Shown here: positions 14,109-25,030 of the stretch, piece after piece
Layout of the letters: each line of letters starts with the position of its first letter
How positions within the stretch are numbered: the first letter of the stretch is position 1
Source: Peronospora farinosa
Lineage: Eukaryota; Oomycota; Peronosporomycetes; Peronosporales; Peronosporaceae
DNA: 64,000 nt
Direction: 5' to 3'
Assembly: GCA_947646735.1 (NCBI GenBank)
Contig: CANTFK010000222.1
Location: 25,041-89,040 of the forward strand
Position numbers and translations under genes: made by a program
Notes under the pieces: model-generated
What the model was told of the DNA's origin: nothing
The model's input: only the letters and a program-made list of their open reading frames with translations
Database searches by the model: none

Positions 14109-14378
14109 CGTAGTCCATTATAATTGTACATACGATCATGATTGAGCATAGAAGGTCGACATGTAGTCGTACCTCAACTTGGCCTGTAACATCCACAAAC
14201 GATCGATCCCATAGTAAATCCAAGTAATTTTGACGATCAATTGATCGATCCTAAAAACCTGATCAAGCCCGTAGTATAACCAAATGTAAACCCATAATAT
14301 CGATTCATGCCATGTACGTGGTCCACACTCCAATCGTTTTGCCATCGTTGATCAGAAATTTCGATCAACTTCACCACA
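14109..14378 (-). repeat. LTR fragment, family C (start of LTR in minus sense)
   Basis: It matches 55,680-55,956 directly and 36,974-37,260 as reverse complement (shared blocks such as TTGAGCATA and GACATGTAGTCGTA, and the end TTCACCACA at 14,378). Read on the minus strand it starts TGTGGTGAAG, the LTR start shared with the big Gypsy element, and is preceded by a polypurine-like GCAGGGGACGGC (14,379-14,390). The rest of the LTR is missing where it joins the satellite at 14,108. Confidence 0.75.
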
Positions 14379-14569
14379 GCCGTCCCCTGCGCCGATCACC
14401 TTCATACAGTGTTAGTGTATCTGTGCATCTTTGGTCAAATTTTCTTCATCGTGATTTTAACATGTCGCAATCACCATCCGGAACATCTGCGTTCCCTAAT
14501 CTACTAAAAAATCGAAGGGAGACCTTCCGCGATCACTCTTCCATCTTCTGCCAGCTTTCTTGACTACAG
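14379..14569 (+). pseudogene. Start of antisense ORF of a Gypsy family C element (truncated)
   Basis: The sequence from 14,379 to about 14,560 is a diverged copy of 56,420-56,600: CATACAGTGTTRGTGTATCTGTGCATC, then an ATG at 14,462 opening MSQSPSGTSAFPN (MSQPPFGTSTSPN in the copy at 56,502). It lies immediately inside the LTR on the strand opposite to pol, the same layout as the larger elements further right. It is cut at ~14,560, where unrelated minus-strand RT sequence begins, so only about 30 codons remain. The function of this ORF family is unknown. The call rests on homology within the window. Confidence 0.6.
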
Positions 14570-15777
14570 GCTCTTCTTCACTGCTTCAAAAGCGGCTTGG
14601 TGCTCGGGACGCCACAACCACGTGTGGTCTTTCTTCATGAGTGACGACAAAGCTGAAAAGAACCAGCATAATCCTTCGTATACTCGTGCAAATTATAAGC
14701 CAAGCCATGGCGCAACTCCGTAGGGTTCTTGGGTGGGGGCCAAGAACATACGACACCTTCTCTGGATCAGCTCGAACTCCCGATTTACTCACATAGTAGC
14801 CCAGCAACCGAATCTATGGTGTACAAAAGACACATTTCTTGAGATTCGCGTACAATTTGTTGTCTCGCATAACTTGGACCATCTGCTTCAGGTGTTGAAG
14901 GTGAACTTGGACATCGTTGAAGTTTCCCCTTAGCGCGACTGTGGACGAAAATGTTGTCAAAATAACTTGGGGCAAAGTTTCGAAGAGGTCTCAACACTTG
15001 AGACACCATACGATTGAAAGTGGCCGGAGCGTTCTTCAATACTTGTGGCATTACCAGCCACTCCCATAACATGCCACTCGGGGTGCTCACCGCGGTGAGT
15101 GGGATATCGCTCGGTCGCATCAAAATCTGATAAAAGCCATCGGTCAAGTCGATGGCACTGAAGATGACACTACCTGACATGGAATTCAGCACCATGTCCT
15201 TCCTGGGAATTGGCGTTTGCGCAGGAATAGTGGCATCATTCAACTCATTGAACGCATGCACTATCCGCCAGCCTCCCGTAGCCTTCTTTACGCAGAAGGT
15301 TGGACTCGAATGTGGTGAGATACTCTCCCGCACATGACCCGCTTTGCAAGGGCCTTCAAAGAATGCGTCAATAGTTTCGACTTGATCTCGAGGCAACGGC
15401 CACTGCCGTGTCACACAATACTTCAATCCTGGCACGAAATCAATCTCGTGCCGAACACCACGGTCCGCAGGAAGTTCAGCCTGGATCTTGTCCGGGAACA
15501 CGTCTGCATACTCACGAGAAATGTCGTATACAAGGTTACCAGACTCTCGCAGGGCCTCCCATGACTGTGACGCAAACCTTTCTTCACGCACTGAACTTGG
15601 CTTAGCGCTTCGATGACGCTTCGCATGCTCCTCGTTTGCCACGGTAACCACCTCGTTGGTGGTTAGACACACTTGTGTCCATAGTGTCTCTTTCAAGGTC
15701 ACGTAAAAAAAGCTTCCAGGAAAGCCCTGGAAGGATTGTAATGGAAGACGCATCACGAGGTGAACTCGCAACTTCAA
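14570..15777 (-). pseudogene. Ty3/Gypsy reverse transcriptase / RNase H fragment, decayed
   Basis: A 330-codon frame (14,785-15,777) carries the Ty3/Gypsy RT core: a VKKATGGWRIVHAFNELN block, then IDLTDGFYQILMRPSDIP, GMLWEWLVMPQ and FNRMVSQVLRPLR. The catalytic box reads SYFDNIFVHS, so the second of the two adjacent aspartates (YxDD) is Asn; the related copy at 35,716-36,048 keeps FDD. The frame then breaks and continues in 14,586-14,807 with the post-RT segment (LGYYVSKSGVRADPEKV). The first ~33 codons of the long frame are an out-of-frame shadow; the real upstream sequence is in the neighbouring frame at 15,602-16,000. No integrase follows; sequence of another element starts at ~14,560. I read it as an inactive remnant. 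Confidence 0.85.
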
Positions 15778-16000
15778 TGTATTGGAGTCTTTGTGGACTC
15801 CTTTCTACGTATACGATAGCGTGGACACATTGTAACGCTGAATTCTCAATGCTGTTGTCCTCATCGTACTTCGAGTCACTACTCGAAGCTAACGAACCGC
15901 AGTCAGGTGATAAATTATCACCCCCCTCTAGGCAGCGGATGTCCTCATTTATAATGCCGGAATCACTAGACGGGAGTAGCTCAAAATTGACCGTCGACAC
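15602..16000 (-). pseudogene. Gypsy pol linker between protease and RT
   Basis: This frame holds an acidic stretch (SSSDSKYDEDNS) followed by IEVASSPRDASSITILPGLSWK, which is the same kind of linker that lies before RT in the copy at about 35,200 (translated fragment IEVASLP). It is continuous in sense with the protease frame upstream (overlap 15,949-16,000) and passes by a one-base frameshift near 15,675 into the RT frame downstream. No catalytic motif is expected here. It shows that the protease, linker and RT pieces from about 16,740 to 14,570 belong to one element broken by small indels. Confidence 0.6.
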
Positions 16001-16740
16001 TTGACGCGGGAGCTTTTTCTCGTCCGCCGGAACCCGTGTGGGAGCCCCTGCACAGCCACAATGTGCCCATGTGGGAACCTCAATTCGACCACAGTGGGTG
16101 ATGATGGGAAATCCGGTTTGACCATCATGCTCTCGTGTAGGTACTCCTGTCCGTCCACGTCACACTCGTTGGCGAGCTCATGCTCGTCTTTACAATGCTC
16201 TTGTGGGAGCTTCTGCTCAACCACAATATGTGCCGATGGGAACCCCGGTTCAACCACTGCATTCACGTGCGGAAACCCCTGTTCAACCGCGTTAATGACG
16301 CACGGGAACCCCTGTTCGACCGCGTTTTTCTCGCTGTGTAGAGAGGAGTCGCTGCCACTTGTGTCTCGAAGAACAGCACAAGCAGTGCAGAGAAGGCCAT
16401 CGCTCGCTCTGTGCACCGCCAGCGTTGTGTAAATACGACCCACGACTGTGACGCTCGGCCAGTAACTTGGAGATACCAAGAGATGGGTAAACACCTCACT
16501 GACGTCGAACTTGCGTCGACGTCTCACTGATCTGGCTAAACAATTGATCTGGGGCTTATAATGTGCCAACCATGGCATGCCCAGTATGCAATCGAATGCA
16601 TCATTCATCGCGATCACCAAAAAATCATCATTACATCGAGAAACGTCAAACGTGTACGGCAACGATACTTCGCGCCGCGATTCGCAGTGTGGTTCCCATC
16701 TGTCAACTTGACGACGACTCAGCTATATCCATCACGGACT
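15949..16740 (-). pseudogene. Gypsy protease C-terminal half plus repetitive spacer
   Basis: The frame starting at 16,662 has the second half of a Gypsy aspartic protease: DDFLVIAMNDAFDCILGMPW, then LAHYKPQI and SEVFTHLL, collinear with 33,450-33,640. The DSGA active-site half is absent or out of frame above 16,660; remnants such as VVVKLTDGNH are readable in another frame up to ~16,740. After the protease comes a run of about eight imperfect 11-14 residue units (NAVEQGFPCVI, NAVEQGFPHV, NAVVEPGFPSAH, IVVEQKLPQEH and so on). An equivalent repeated spacer follows the protease at 33,167-34,048, so it is a family trait, although its role is unknown. Confidence 0.8.
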
Positions 16741-16885
16741 TAGATGCTGGTAGGCAGCATCGATGAACAGATTCACGAAAGAGATTATTCGCTGCTCGTA
16801 AGGGAACCACACATTTTCATGTTGATTGATCATTGGTCCATATTGAACTTTAGGCCCCAATAATGAATCAATAATAAATTTTTAC

Positions 16886-16910
16886 GCTGTGCCCGCTATT
16901 CGGGCACAGC
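16886..16910. repeat. Perfect 10-bp hairpin at the junction of two Gypsy fragments
   Basis: GCTGTGCCCG, a 5-nt loop, then CGGGCACAGC. It sits where the protease fragment of one element (from the right) ends and AT-rich sequence leads to the next element. It may be the end of an LTR (TGTGCCCG...CGGGCACA), but I cannot pair it with a second copy. Confidence 0.5.
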
Positions 16911-17634
16911 ACCCTACATATATAATTTTTTTTATTCCATGTGTAATGTGGCCCATTACAACCATTAAATGCCACAGGCTTTCGACTCTGTGGAGGAATA
17001 TTGAACGCATGACTACTTGTCATCGTCCCATTTACTACACCAGTCTCCTCGATCTGGGTAGGATTTTCTGTCATCAGAATTTCTGTCAGGACACTTCCAA
17101 CTACTCCAGGCTCAACGAGCTGTGCCGATTGACATACCGTCATCGCACCCTCGACTGTGCTGGACACAGCAGTGATCGCATAAGCCTCTCGCAGGAGCAC
17201 ATCCTTTTCGGTGTCTTGCGTAGAGCTAGCGACTGTGCGTGTACGCCAGTCTATCCATGGTTGGTGTTAAGCCAACCAAGGCATGCCTAGGATGAGGTCA
17301 CACGGACTCTACATACCTAGCACTGTGAGCTTCTCTTTACAAGAGAAGTCACTAAAGCTGAAGCCGACTTTAACTTGAACTCCCTCTGGCATTACGAAAG
17401 CGCCGTTCGCTAAACAAACGGTCGCCTCTTCTCGCTTGCCATCCTGACAAAGCGACTCATAACTCGCCGGACTCTTTTCAGAGCCGCGAGTTTCACAAAA
17501 TTCTGTAATGCACCCGAATCCACGAGAAGGGTCATCACTTGGTCATAGCCTCGTACTCGAGCGCTATAGATCAAAAGAGTTGAGGTCCTACCTTTCGGAA
17601 CCTCAGGGACTATGCTACCCATTTGTTCGATCAC
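16911..17634 (-). pseudogene. Gypsy aspartic protease, separate element
   Basis: The frame 17,410-17,634 contains MTLLVDSGALQNFV, the DSG(A) active site of retropepsins, in a different sequence context from the proteases at 16 kb and 33 kb. Reading on across a frame change (17,290-17,200) gives the C-terminal landmark LGMPWLG. The rest (16,868-17,200) is a low-similarity tail. Its own upstream gag follows directly at 17,806-18,703, so gag and protease here form one decayed element, distinct from the protease-RT fragment immediately to the left. Several stops and frame changes make it inactive. Confidence 0.75.
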
Positions 17635-17805
17635 TCTGAACTTAGGTGTAGCTTCAAAGACTGCGACAGTAGGGCATCCCGCCTCTACTGTTCTCCCGCA
17701 ATTCCCTACCCATATTGGGCACGTGCTGAACCCGTGCGTCGCGCACGCTGGTTCTTCGCACCTCCCTTCGGGATGGGAGACCTTTTGCTGGCTGCCTTAG
17801 CACCA

Positions 17806-18703
17806 TCAGCAAGTTTGGCATAGCAGAGAGCCATCATATGGCCGCACTAAACGCACCACGTATGCATTGCTTAACTCCATTGGAGTGGCATCCGAACTCT
17901 CGGCCGACGGCTTATAATAAGCTGTCGCCGAGGCACTGTTGTAAGATTTCTCCTCACCCATGGCAATTTTAATTTCCTCCTCCATCGTCTCTGGCACCTT
18001 TCTAAAAAAAGGCCTGAAGCGATGGGCCGTGCCGTAGTCCATTCATGAACGTTGGCCCCTTCATGTGTTCCGATATCGGACCCACAAAAATGGACGCATA
18101 CAGCGAACGCATCTCCTGCACATACTTTTGCAGAGATCGTTTCGCCTGTCGTGATCCAAAGAAGCGCGCCTAAACAACACTTCATCTTTAGGCGTCTGGT
18201 ACATGGCGCGAATCTTTGATCCAAAGATCGCCCATGATATTACCGCATCGACATCGGCATTTGCCATAATCGCAGAGTAAGTTCATTCTGACGCTTTTCC
18301 ACGCAAATTTTACATGGCATACGAAACCATCCTAGTGTCGTCTTCGATGAGCTGCGCCATAACGCATTGCTCCACGGCTATAAGCCAGTGGACAATCGTA
18401 TGTAAGGCAGTCCCATCAAACTTCGGAGGGTCCATCCGAATGGGCCTCAATTTAGCAGACCGAACAGATAGCGTCTTAATAGTTCTTTTGAGCGCCTCCG
18501 GTCCGAGCTTGCTCACACAAAAGCTCATCCTGAGTCTTACTGATAGAATTAGCCGTTGCTTGTTGTTTGCCTCGGAAGCATTCTGCGCTGTACGAGCACA
18601 AACGCCTCGAATTGCTCCAATTGAGCAACATGTTGCTCAGGAGGAAAGTTCGAGAGGTTGGCCAGGGATTGTTCACCAAGCCCTGCACCAAGTGCTCTGT
18701 CAA
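17806..18703 (-). pseudogene. Ty3/Gypsy gag remnant
   Basis: Two frames are recognisable as gag. One at 18,310-18,703 contains RMDPPKFDGTALHTIVHWL, the typical N-terminal part of the capsid domain (PPKFDG...WL..VE). The other at 17,806-18,042 ends with DATPMELSNAY followed by a degraded cysteine cluster. The PME(L) motif just before a zinc knuckle is characteristic of oomycete and plant Gypsy gags. The middle (17,871-18,224) needs frame changes. No intact CCHC knuckle remains. It lies directly upstream, in minus sense, of the DSGA protease. Confidence 0.75.
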
Positions 18704-18724
18704 CTCTCTACGATGTAAGAAGAG

Positions 18725-18853
18725 GTGAGGAAAATCTCTCTAATCTACATTGAGGGACATCCACACGCACGCTCAGAGAGACGGCCGTGGAAAGGACGGG
18801 CAGAACTTGGTCCCAGCCGTCGTCAGCGTCGTCGTCATAATAGTCCTTCCAAT
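18725..18853 (-). pseudogene. C-terminal end of a Gypsy pol (short fragment)
   Basis: On the minus strand this reads DDDADDGWDQVLPVL, matching the pol C-terminus at 50,560-50,620 and 53,195-53,260 (DDADDDWDQVLLERV). The nucleotide match covers about 45 bp around GTCGTCAGCGTCGTCGTCA. It is wedged between an LTR copy and an unrelated gag, so it is a small nested scrap. The plus-strand ORFs over this stretch are shadows. Confidence 0.55.
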
Positions 18854-19472
18854 TTTAGACGGGCACTCCGTAAAGAAGCTGCCACGTACTACGCGGAAAT
18901 ACCTTCAAGCAGCGCGAGGAAGAGTTTATACCGTCTCACCTACGCGTGCAGTGGTGGTGGTGTTGGCCGGTGCTAAAAGCGCTGTATTAATTGTTGCCGG
19001 TCACTTTGAAGCTAATTGCGCAACGAACTGCTAAGACAAGAGCTACACTTACGACACGCAGAAGCTTATACAGCTTCTCGTGCGCGGTGTGCGATGTTTA
19101 TAGATTCAAGACTAAATTATATATTTAATAAAATTTTAACTAAATATAAATTTTACCAATGAATGGCTAATATGTAATGATGGGTGCCATCTCTATAGAT
19201 GCGCATCCCAACGTTGCGAGCTTAAGATATATATTTAAGCTCGCAGGTGACGTCCATCTGTGACGTCACCATGACGCCTAATCCCAACTGGCGTCATCCT
19301 CGTTGAATGTGAGTGTATCCATGGATATCACATTCACGAGGGTGGGTCACATTGATATGCCATGGCAGGCCTAAGGTACTTCGTACCTATAAAGGCCTGC
19401 CCATTAAGTATTCGATACTTAACGTACCGTGTAACTTTAAGCCCATTACACGTCGTGTAATCCCGTTACAGT
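18854..19472 (-). repeat. LTR, family A, left copy (minus sense)
   Basis: Reverse complement of 27,433-28,015. In minus sense it starts TGTAACGG at 19,472 and ends GTCTA near 18,856. Shared blocks include a TTAAGCTCGCAGGTGACGT stretch, a palindrome GCGAGCTTAA...TTAAGCTCGC, and GTGGCAGCTTCTTTACG. The two copies face in opposite directions, so they are not the two ends of one normal element. Confidence 0.75.
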
Positions 19473-20366
19473 ATATATGTGGGTCATATGATGACCACTC
19501 TATTCAGCTTGACTATGAAGCGGGATCGTCAGTTCGTTATTTGCACTTGCCGATGGGACTAGATCCCAGAGTTTAACGAAATTGTTGAAGTTAATGTTGG
19601 GCGACGTCAGATTCAAGTAGCATCTAATTTTTTATGTATCATTTGCGTTTTTGACTAAACTGCTGTGTGCGTGGTGTGCAAAAACTTCGCTCAGGATGAG
19701 CAAGCTAATCTCCGTAAAGCACTGGCACTTGTCGTTTTACAACGCCAGATCCTCAATGCTCAATGTCCGCGAGCATAAGATACAAAATTACCAACTGCCT
19801 CTCTTGTCACTACGCAGTATTTGCAAAGCAGCAACAAGTTCATATAGCCACACTGTCATGGCTCACCAACAGGCTTGAGTTTAAATAACTCAGAAGGTGT
19901 GGCCTCCGCCGGACACCTACTGCCACCTTGGCAACTCTCATGACGCTCATGGATCTTCAAAATTTCAATTACGATTGGTGAGGCTATGCTTGAAAACACG
20001 AGTTGCTAGGCTCCAAGCACTTGCGTTATCAAACGGCCAGCAAATGAGAGCTACAAGGCTTCGACCGCACCGCCGAGTGACTAGATTGCAATGGGCGGCT
20101 TATTGAAAATGTACAACATGCTTATTATGTTGACAAAATAGTGTCTGTTTTAATGAGAATGCGAAAATATTATTATTAATGAAAGTAGTAAAATGATATC
20201 ATCTATCCTAAGCTTGCAGTACTTCTCGACACCCTCATTAAAATCTTTTTTCTTACCGTTTTAATCAAAACCGTTTGTATACCATCCAACAAAGGTGTTT
20301 TATGATCCTCCCAGAGCATCAAACAGGTTAGCGGGGATTCGTTTCGTAGTGATGCCTCAACACGCA
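19473..20366. other. Unclassified sequence
   Basis: Short open stretches occur (for example a plus-strand FAQDEQANLRKALALVVLQR around 19,690-19,750), but stops interrupt them and no family is recognisable. From 20,100 to 20,366 the sequence is AT-rich and is the 3' flank of the minus-strand effector gene. No RNA gene was seen. Confidence 0.4.
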
Positions 20367-21830
20367 TTATTCACCACGTGAACGTTGCCTGTCACGTGTA
20401 TCATCAAAGGAAGACTCCGATTTCCGTTTTGATAGGTAATTTGGCGTAAGAGCATTCAGGCGGTCACGAAATAGGTTGGTCGTTGTAGCAATGTTTTGCG
20501 AATTCTGCTTATAGTATAGTTGTTTTATACTCTTCTCTAGTGCCGTGACCTTAGACCGTTCATCCAGCTGCATTCCAAATTTGTATGATTCCAAGTACGT
20601 TTTCAATGCTGTTAAACTTAGTGCTGGAAACTCGGGATCATCCGGCCTCTTGAAAAGGTCGAAAACATCAGCAGGAGAGATGGGAGGCTTTGCATAAGCC
20701 CATGACCTGAAAATCTCGCCTAGTATTTGCCTTTTAATACCCTGCTTCGGATACGAATCCAATATAGGTAAGACCTTCATCAACCACATTTCTTCGAACT
20801 GAGGCACAACATCACCCAGAGTTTTGCGACTTTGTGGGTACAAGTCGTTGTAGGCGACTAAGTAAGTAATCCAGTCTTTTGCCAAATTTGAGCCCGTTAA
20901 CAGATCGTCTTCTTCAACTTTCATCTCTTTGTAAATATCGTCTGGATTCCGCATCTCATGTAGCCACTTCAATGAAGATTCATCTGGTGTGTCTCTTAAG
21001 GAAACGAGATGTTTCAAGAAGAGAGTAGCCCGCTCTTCGTTTCCGCATAAAGCCGTTAGTGTTTCTTTAAGCGTATCTTGAAAGTTGTAGTGGCCCGTGT
21101 TGTCCAAGTATTTCATGACAAAATTCCACCTTTCCAGATTCATGCTGATCAAAAGACTATTCGCCTCTTTGTCCATCGCTTTGTGAAGTCCCAGCACTTG
21201 GAATAGAGTGTCTACTGATCCTTTGTTACCAAACCAAGCCAAGCCTGAAGACGTTCAGTGCTGGATATCGACACGATTTCAAACGCTGTCGGTTTCCGGC
21301 TATTCAGGAATTTTTTGAGGTCTTTAATTTTGCGATCTTCTTGCAGATCCAGGAGCGGCTCTTGTTGCTTCTGATTCGCGTCAATAAGCGTTATTTCGAC
21401 GTTGTTCAGACTATCTTTCCGGCTATCCATCAATACCTTTTCTGATTTTTTTTGGCCTTATCCAATTCGTCTTTATACGACTGAGAAATCTGACCCCAAT
21501 TGCGATCCCAATTGTTCAGCAACGTAGACAGTTCCCTTCTTCTATATTCGTTATGAAGTGGCCCCAATAATTGGTCCCAACTATACACCACCTTGGTTTT
21601 CGTCGCCAATAACTCGCTTGTTTCCCCTACGATTCCTTTAAGTTCACCTGGTATGTCGCCAGCCCTCTCGTCTTCGTCGGATCCAAGCTCATCCGACCCC
21701 AAATGTTTTTTTTGGGCACTTCACGTAGAGAGCGAGGTGATTTGGCGATGCTACGGGATGGCGCAGCAAGCGAATGAGAGACTCGACAGGCAGCAATAGC
21801 CATACATAGCGTGGTGAAGTGAAGGTGCAT
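20367..21830 (-). pseudogene. RXLR-type secreted effector with WY-like modules, three frame breaks
   Basis: The first frame, starting at ATG 21,830, begins with a signal-peptide-like segment (MHLHFTTLCMAIAAC...SLAAPS) and then RSLR, an RXLR motif, at residues 33-36. An acidic GSDEDERAGD stretch, like the dEER element, follows in the next frame (21,430-21,702). The longest frame (20,367-21,242, 291 codons) has W- and Y-type motifs of the oomycete WY fold: GSVDTLFQVLGLHKA, then LERWNFVMKYL, followed by two further modules (WLHEMRNPDDIYKEM...WITYLVAYNDLYP and FRSWAYAKPPISPADVFDLF). The C-terminus is basic (SKRKSESS). Frame changes occur near 21,705 and 21,448, both in runs of eight A in coding sense, and near 21,238. 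Either the gene is decaying or these are homopolymer errors. It would act in the host plant cell, target unknown. Confidence 0.75.
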
Positions 21831-22419
21831 AATTGTAGATGCCTTGGTAGAGTTCTTATGCTGATCGAGGATGATGGAAAGTGACGAAAAGGGAATAAGT
21901 CTCTCGAATCGTCAGGTATACGGTTCAATATCTGTCGTACTTTTGAATGAAGGCAGTTTACGGATGGGCAAATAGCACTTGTAATTCGATATATTGTCTG
22001 CTAATCTTATTTTCTATACTTTCTTTTATAAAAAGTATATATGAGACTAACAGTTTCTATTAAGCAATTTGCATTAGTATTCACTTCTGTGAGGCACACT
22101 GATGGCGCGTATGATTAAACACTTCATCAAATAGTTCCAAATTGGATTTCGGCAGTGTCTAAACGCAAATCGACGTAAATAAAAGATTACGATGTTTGTG
22201 AAAGAGTGCTTCGTTTGAAAAGTAGTGAATCACATTATAAGCCCACGATGGACCGTTTATCATCCGCATGGAAGAGCCAAGAGTACGACAACCAACGAAA
22301 TGCCTACGTCAGAGTCATGGCGCAACTGGCTTTGGCGAACTGGCATGTCCGTAGTTTAGGGACAACGTCTCAGCTTAGCACCCTGTCTTGCCAATCTTGT
22401 CGACGCAGAACAGCCAGCA
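21831..22419. other. Upstream region of the effector; no gene seen
   Basis: AT-rich sequence that should hold the promoter of the minus-strand effector. A plus-strand frame of 77 codons (22,206-22,439) has no recognisable family and looks fortuitous. Confidence 0.4.
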
Positions 22420-22453
22420 AAAAAGTCCTCTTAGAATAAAGAGAGGACTTTTT
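22420..22453. repeat. Perfect 12-bp inverted repeat (hairpin)
   Basis: AAAAAGTCCTCT (22,420-22,431), a 10-nt loop, then AGAGGACTTTTT (22,442-22,453). It looks like a bacterial terminator, but the context is eukaryotic, so a short palindrome of unknown use is the safe reading. From 22,454 to 23,016 I see no gene. Confidence 0.6.
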
Positions 22454-23016
22454 ACCTCATCCATATATGAAAGAAATGATGTATCTCGCTTTAGACATTT
22501 CAACTTGTCGAGTGGGATAAGCAATCCAATGTAAAGTTTGTCTAAGCCAATGCAAGGTACTTATCTTTTATTTCTGCATGTATTCAACTACTGTGCCGGC
22601 TCAGTTCGCTCAAATTGGCCGATACCCAGCCAGAGAGATCACCCTGATCCTTTTTATGATCAGTCTCCTGGGTTTTGAAGCCGTCGTCAATGTTGTGCCT
22701 TGGGGCTAATTTTACCCGCCTGTATTCTAGCGTGATACCTTTCCCATTTGATTGGTCTTGATCGTCGAACTCGTGCGCAGACCTGCAAATCTCTTCACCA
22801 GTTGTGTAAGTTGCAATCTCTCTTTATTGCAATCTCTCTACCGTCCAGCTATGCTAGATATATAGATATATCTCTTGACACTCAAAGATATATATTACTT
22901 AGCTTCGCTCTTCCTGGCTACTGACGACTTTCCTTGCACTGTGCACTTTTCTGACCAAGCTTTCATCTAGGCGGCTGCAGCTAACCTGCGAACCGCCACC
23001 TTGTCACCTATGTCAC

Positions 23017-23180
23017 GTTCTGATCTCCGCCGTTTCCCTTCTCCATTGCTTCCCGGTTCGTCCCTTTGTCGACTCGTCCCGTTCTGATCCCCGCCGTTTC
23101 CCTTCTCCATTGTTTCCCGGTTCGTCCCTTTGTCGACTCGTCCTGTTCTGATCCCCGCCGTTTCCCTTCTCCATTGTTTC
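23017..23180. repeat. 64-bp tandem repeat, about 2.5 copies
   Basis: Units start with GTTCTGATC at 23,017, 23,081 and 23,145, each containing CCGCCGTTTCCCTTCTCCAT. The third copy breaks off after TTGTTTCCAGG. The frame on the minus strand across it (23,008-23,352) is a repeat artefact. Confidence 0.85.
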
Positions 23181-23312
23181 CAGGTTTTACCATTGGCATC
23201 GGTAAACGGACGTGAGATGTTTTAACGGCTTCAATTTGGGAACATATTACAACAGTGTGAAAGTTTGGACTCTCGTCGGCATCTACGTCTGTGTCTTCTC
23301 TTGACGTGCTTT

Positions 23313-23345
<33 letters not shown>
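23313..23345. repeat. (TC)n microsatellite
   Basis: About 14 TC dinucleotides in a row. The arginine/glutamate run in the minus-strand ORF over it is a by-product. Confidence 0.95.
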
Positions 23346-23348
<3 letters not shown>

Positions 23349-23599
23349 TCAAGTGATCAGAAAGGGCGGAGGTAGAAAATGTCTACTTAGTAGAAGCAGT
23401 AGTGCTTCTTGCGCGCTAGTAGCCCACGGTAATCCGTTTGACACGCGCAGCAACGTTTAGCTGGAGGTCATTGGTCCTCAGGCGAAAGGCACAGGCCGGC
23501 CGCGCATGCTGAAGTCGGACGCAAGCGTTATAAGACGCTCGCTCGGCGCTGCATATAAGGCCCGCAACACGAGCAACGTGTATAAGGACAAGCGTCTCG

Positions 23600-25030
23600 T
23601 TAAATAGGACCCGACATGGTCCATGAAGGATAGGATAGATGATGACTACGATATTTTCAATGTGAATGGGTTATTGGACGAGAAGGATGACTCGGAGAAG
23701 GAAGGGAGATGGAACAGGGACATTGTCAGCTAACTCCACTTTGGAGGTGGCAAGGGAGACGCTGATGCACCCGAATTTGGAGGAAAAGGTGGGAGAGGAA
23801 GACATGCAAAGAAGTGATGCAGGAAGTCGTGATGAAGGCAAAACCGTACAAGATGGTGTGGCAGAGAAACGAACACTCGCAAGAAGTAGGCTACGGACAA
23901 ATGGGTTGAAGGGTTTGCGGATCATCGTGGACTGCTTAAGTTCTGCCAATGGCGAGTGATACTGGAGGCGACAAATGTCTTTGACAAATGAATGCGGGAA
24001 CTTGTCTCTAAGGCTAAAAAAATGGAGAGACGAATGTTGCCGAGGGACGCTGTTGCCAAGGAACGTGACCGTCTTGATCAACTTGAAAAGTAGCGTGTGT
24101 TGCGTATGCACAGGACTGATGCTGATGACATTGCCAGCGACGACGCAGGATTGCGCAAGAGCAAGAAGGGCAAGAAGAGATATAAAAAGGACAAATTTGC
24201 AGCTTATCGTGATGCCGCTACCAAAGCCGATCTGGCTGACGTCTACGCGGTTGAAAATCGTTTTGCTGCTGATGCCGAAGAAGAAAAGGTAGATGAGGAC
24301 GCTGATGATGGCTATGATGATGAGGAACTGGAGAGCGAATGTGAAAATCCGAGGCAAATCTGTAAAGATTTCGGACATTGGGATTGATGACAAGGTTCAA
24401 ATGGAAGATGCACTAAAAGAGGAGGTAGAGGCCGAAAGCGACAACATAATGGAAAGCGATTGTAAGAGCCGAGAAGACTGCATTTGAGCTTCCATTCGTG
24501 TTTTGCTGCGAAGTGTCATGAAGAGCTGGCAGCAATTCATAAGATGCACGCACGAAAGTCATACGAGAAGTGTGGACTTTTCTTGGAGCGCATTGTGACA
24601 TGCTATACAATTCACGACTGAGTGTGGAATACCAGGTTAATAGGAAGCGTTTTCTCGAGGTGACTTTGCGCTAGTTCCTAACCTTTGCAGCGCGATTGCT
24701 TCACATAGTTCGTAGCTCCTTCTATGAAGGATTTGCGTGCATTTTCCCGATATCCGACAATGTTATATCCCCAATGGAGACACTGTTTGGAGAGAGCCTA
24801 GTTCGTCGAGTGGTAAGTATACAAGGTACTGCTTCATTATCGCTGCACTTGATGTGGTCAAAGAAGTGCTGTATGCCATTACTACGCTGTCATCATTCAA
24901 TGAACTCTTTTTATTCTCTACCTACTGCTACAAGTTTGGCGAAGCAGTTGAAAGACATCAAGACAAACTGTAATCAACGCTGTCATTTGAAACTTCACAC
25001 ACGCTCTAAGTACGTCATTCAGGTATGAAA
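23600..25030 (+). pseudogene. Degenerate acidic/basic coding sequence of unknown family
   Basis: Successive plus-strand frames hold protein-like segments: DDYDIFNVNGLLDEKDDSEK near 23,640, MERRMLPRDAVAKERDRLDQ near 24,020, and an open 96-codon frame (24,097-24,387) with KKGKKRYKKDKFAAYRDAA followed by a run of Asp/Glu. Further on, 24,696-25,028 gives FYEGFACIFPISDNVISPME. The pieces are in different frames separated by stops, so this looks like one or two old coding units, possibly a repeat-derived protein that I cannot name. The 240-codon minus-strand ORF over the same bases, with apparent membrane segments, is antisense to it and I do not support it. Confidence 0.35.

Noticed and set aside
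16001..16432. 143-codon Cys/Ser-rich plus-strand ORF
   Set aside because: Exact antisense shadow of the repeated protease spacer on the minus strand.
22206..22453. 77-codon ORF followed by a terminator-like hairpin
   Set aside because: Factor-independent bacterial terminators are not expected here, and the ORF has no recognisable motif.
23671..24393. 240-codon minus-strand ORF with apparent membrane segments
   Set aside because: It is antisense to a more protein-like plus-strand sequence; the hydrophobic segments mirror an Asp/Glu/Lys-rich region on the other strand.
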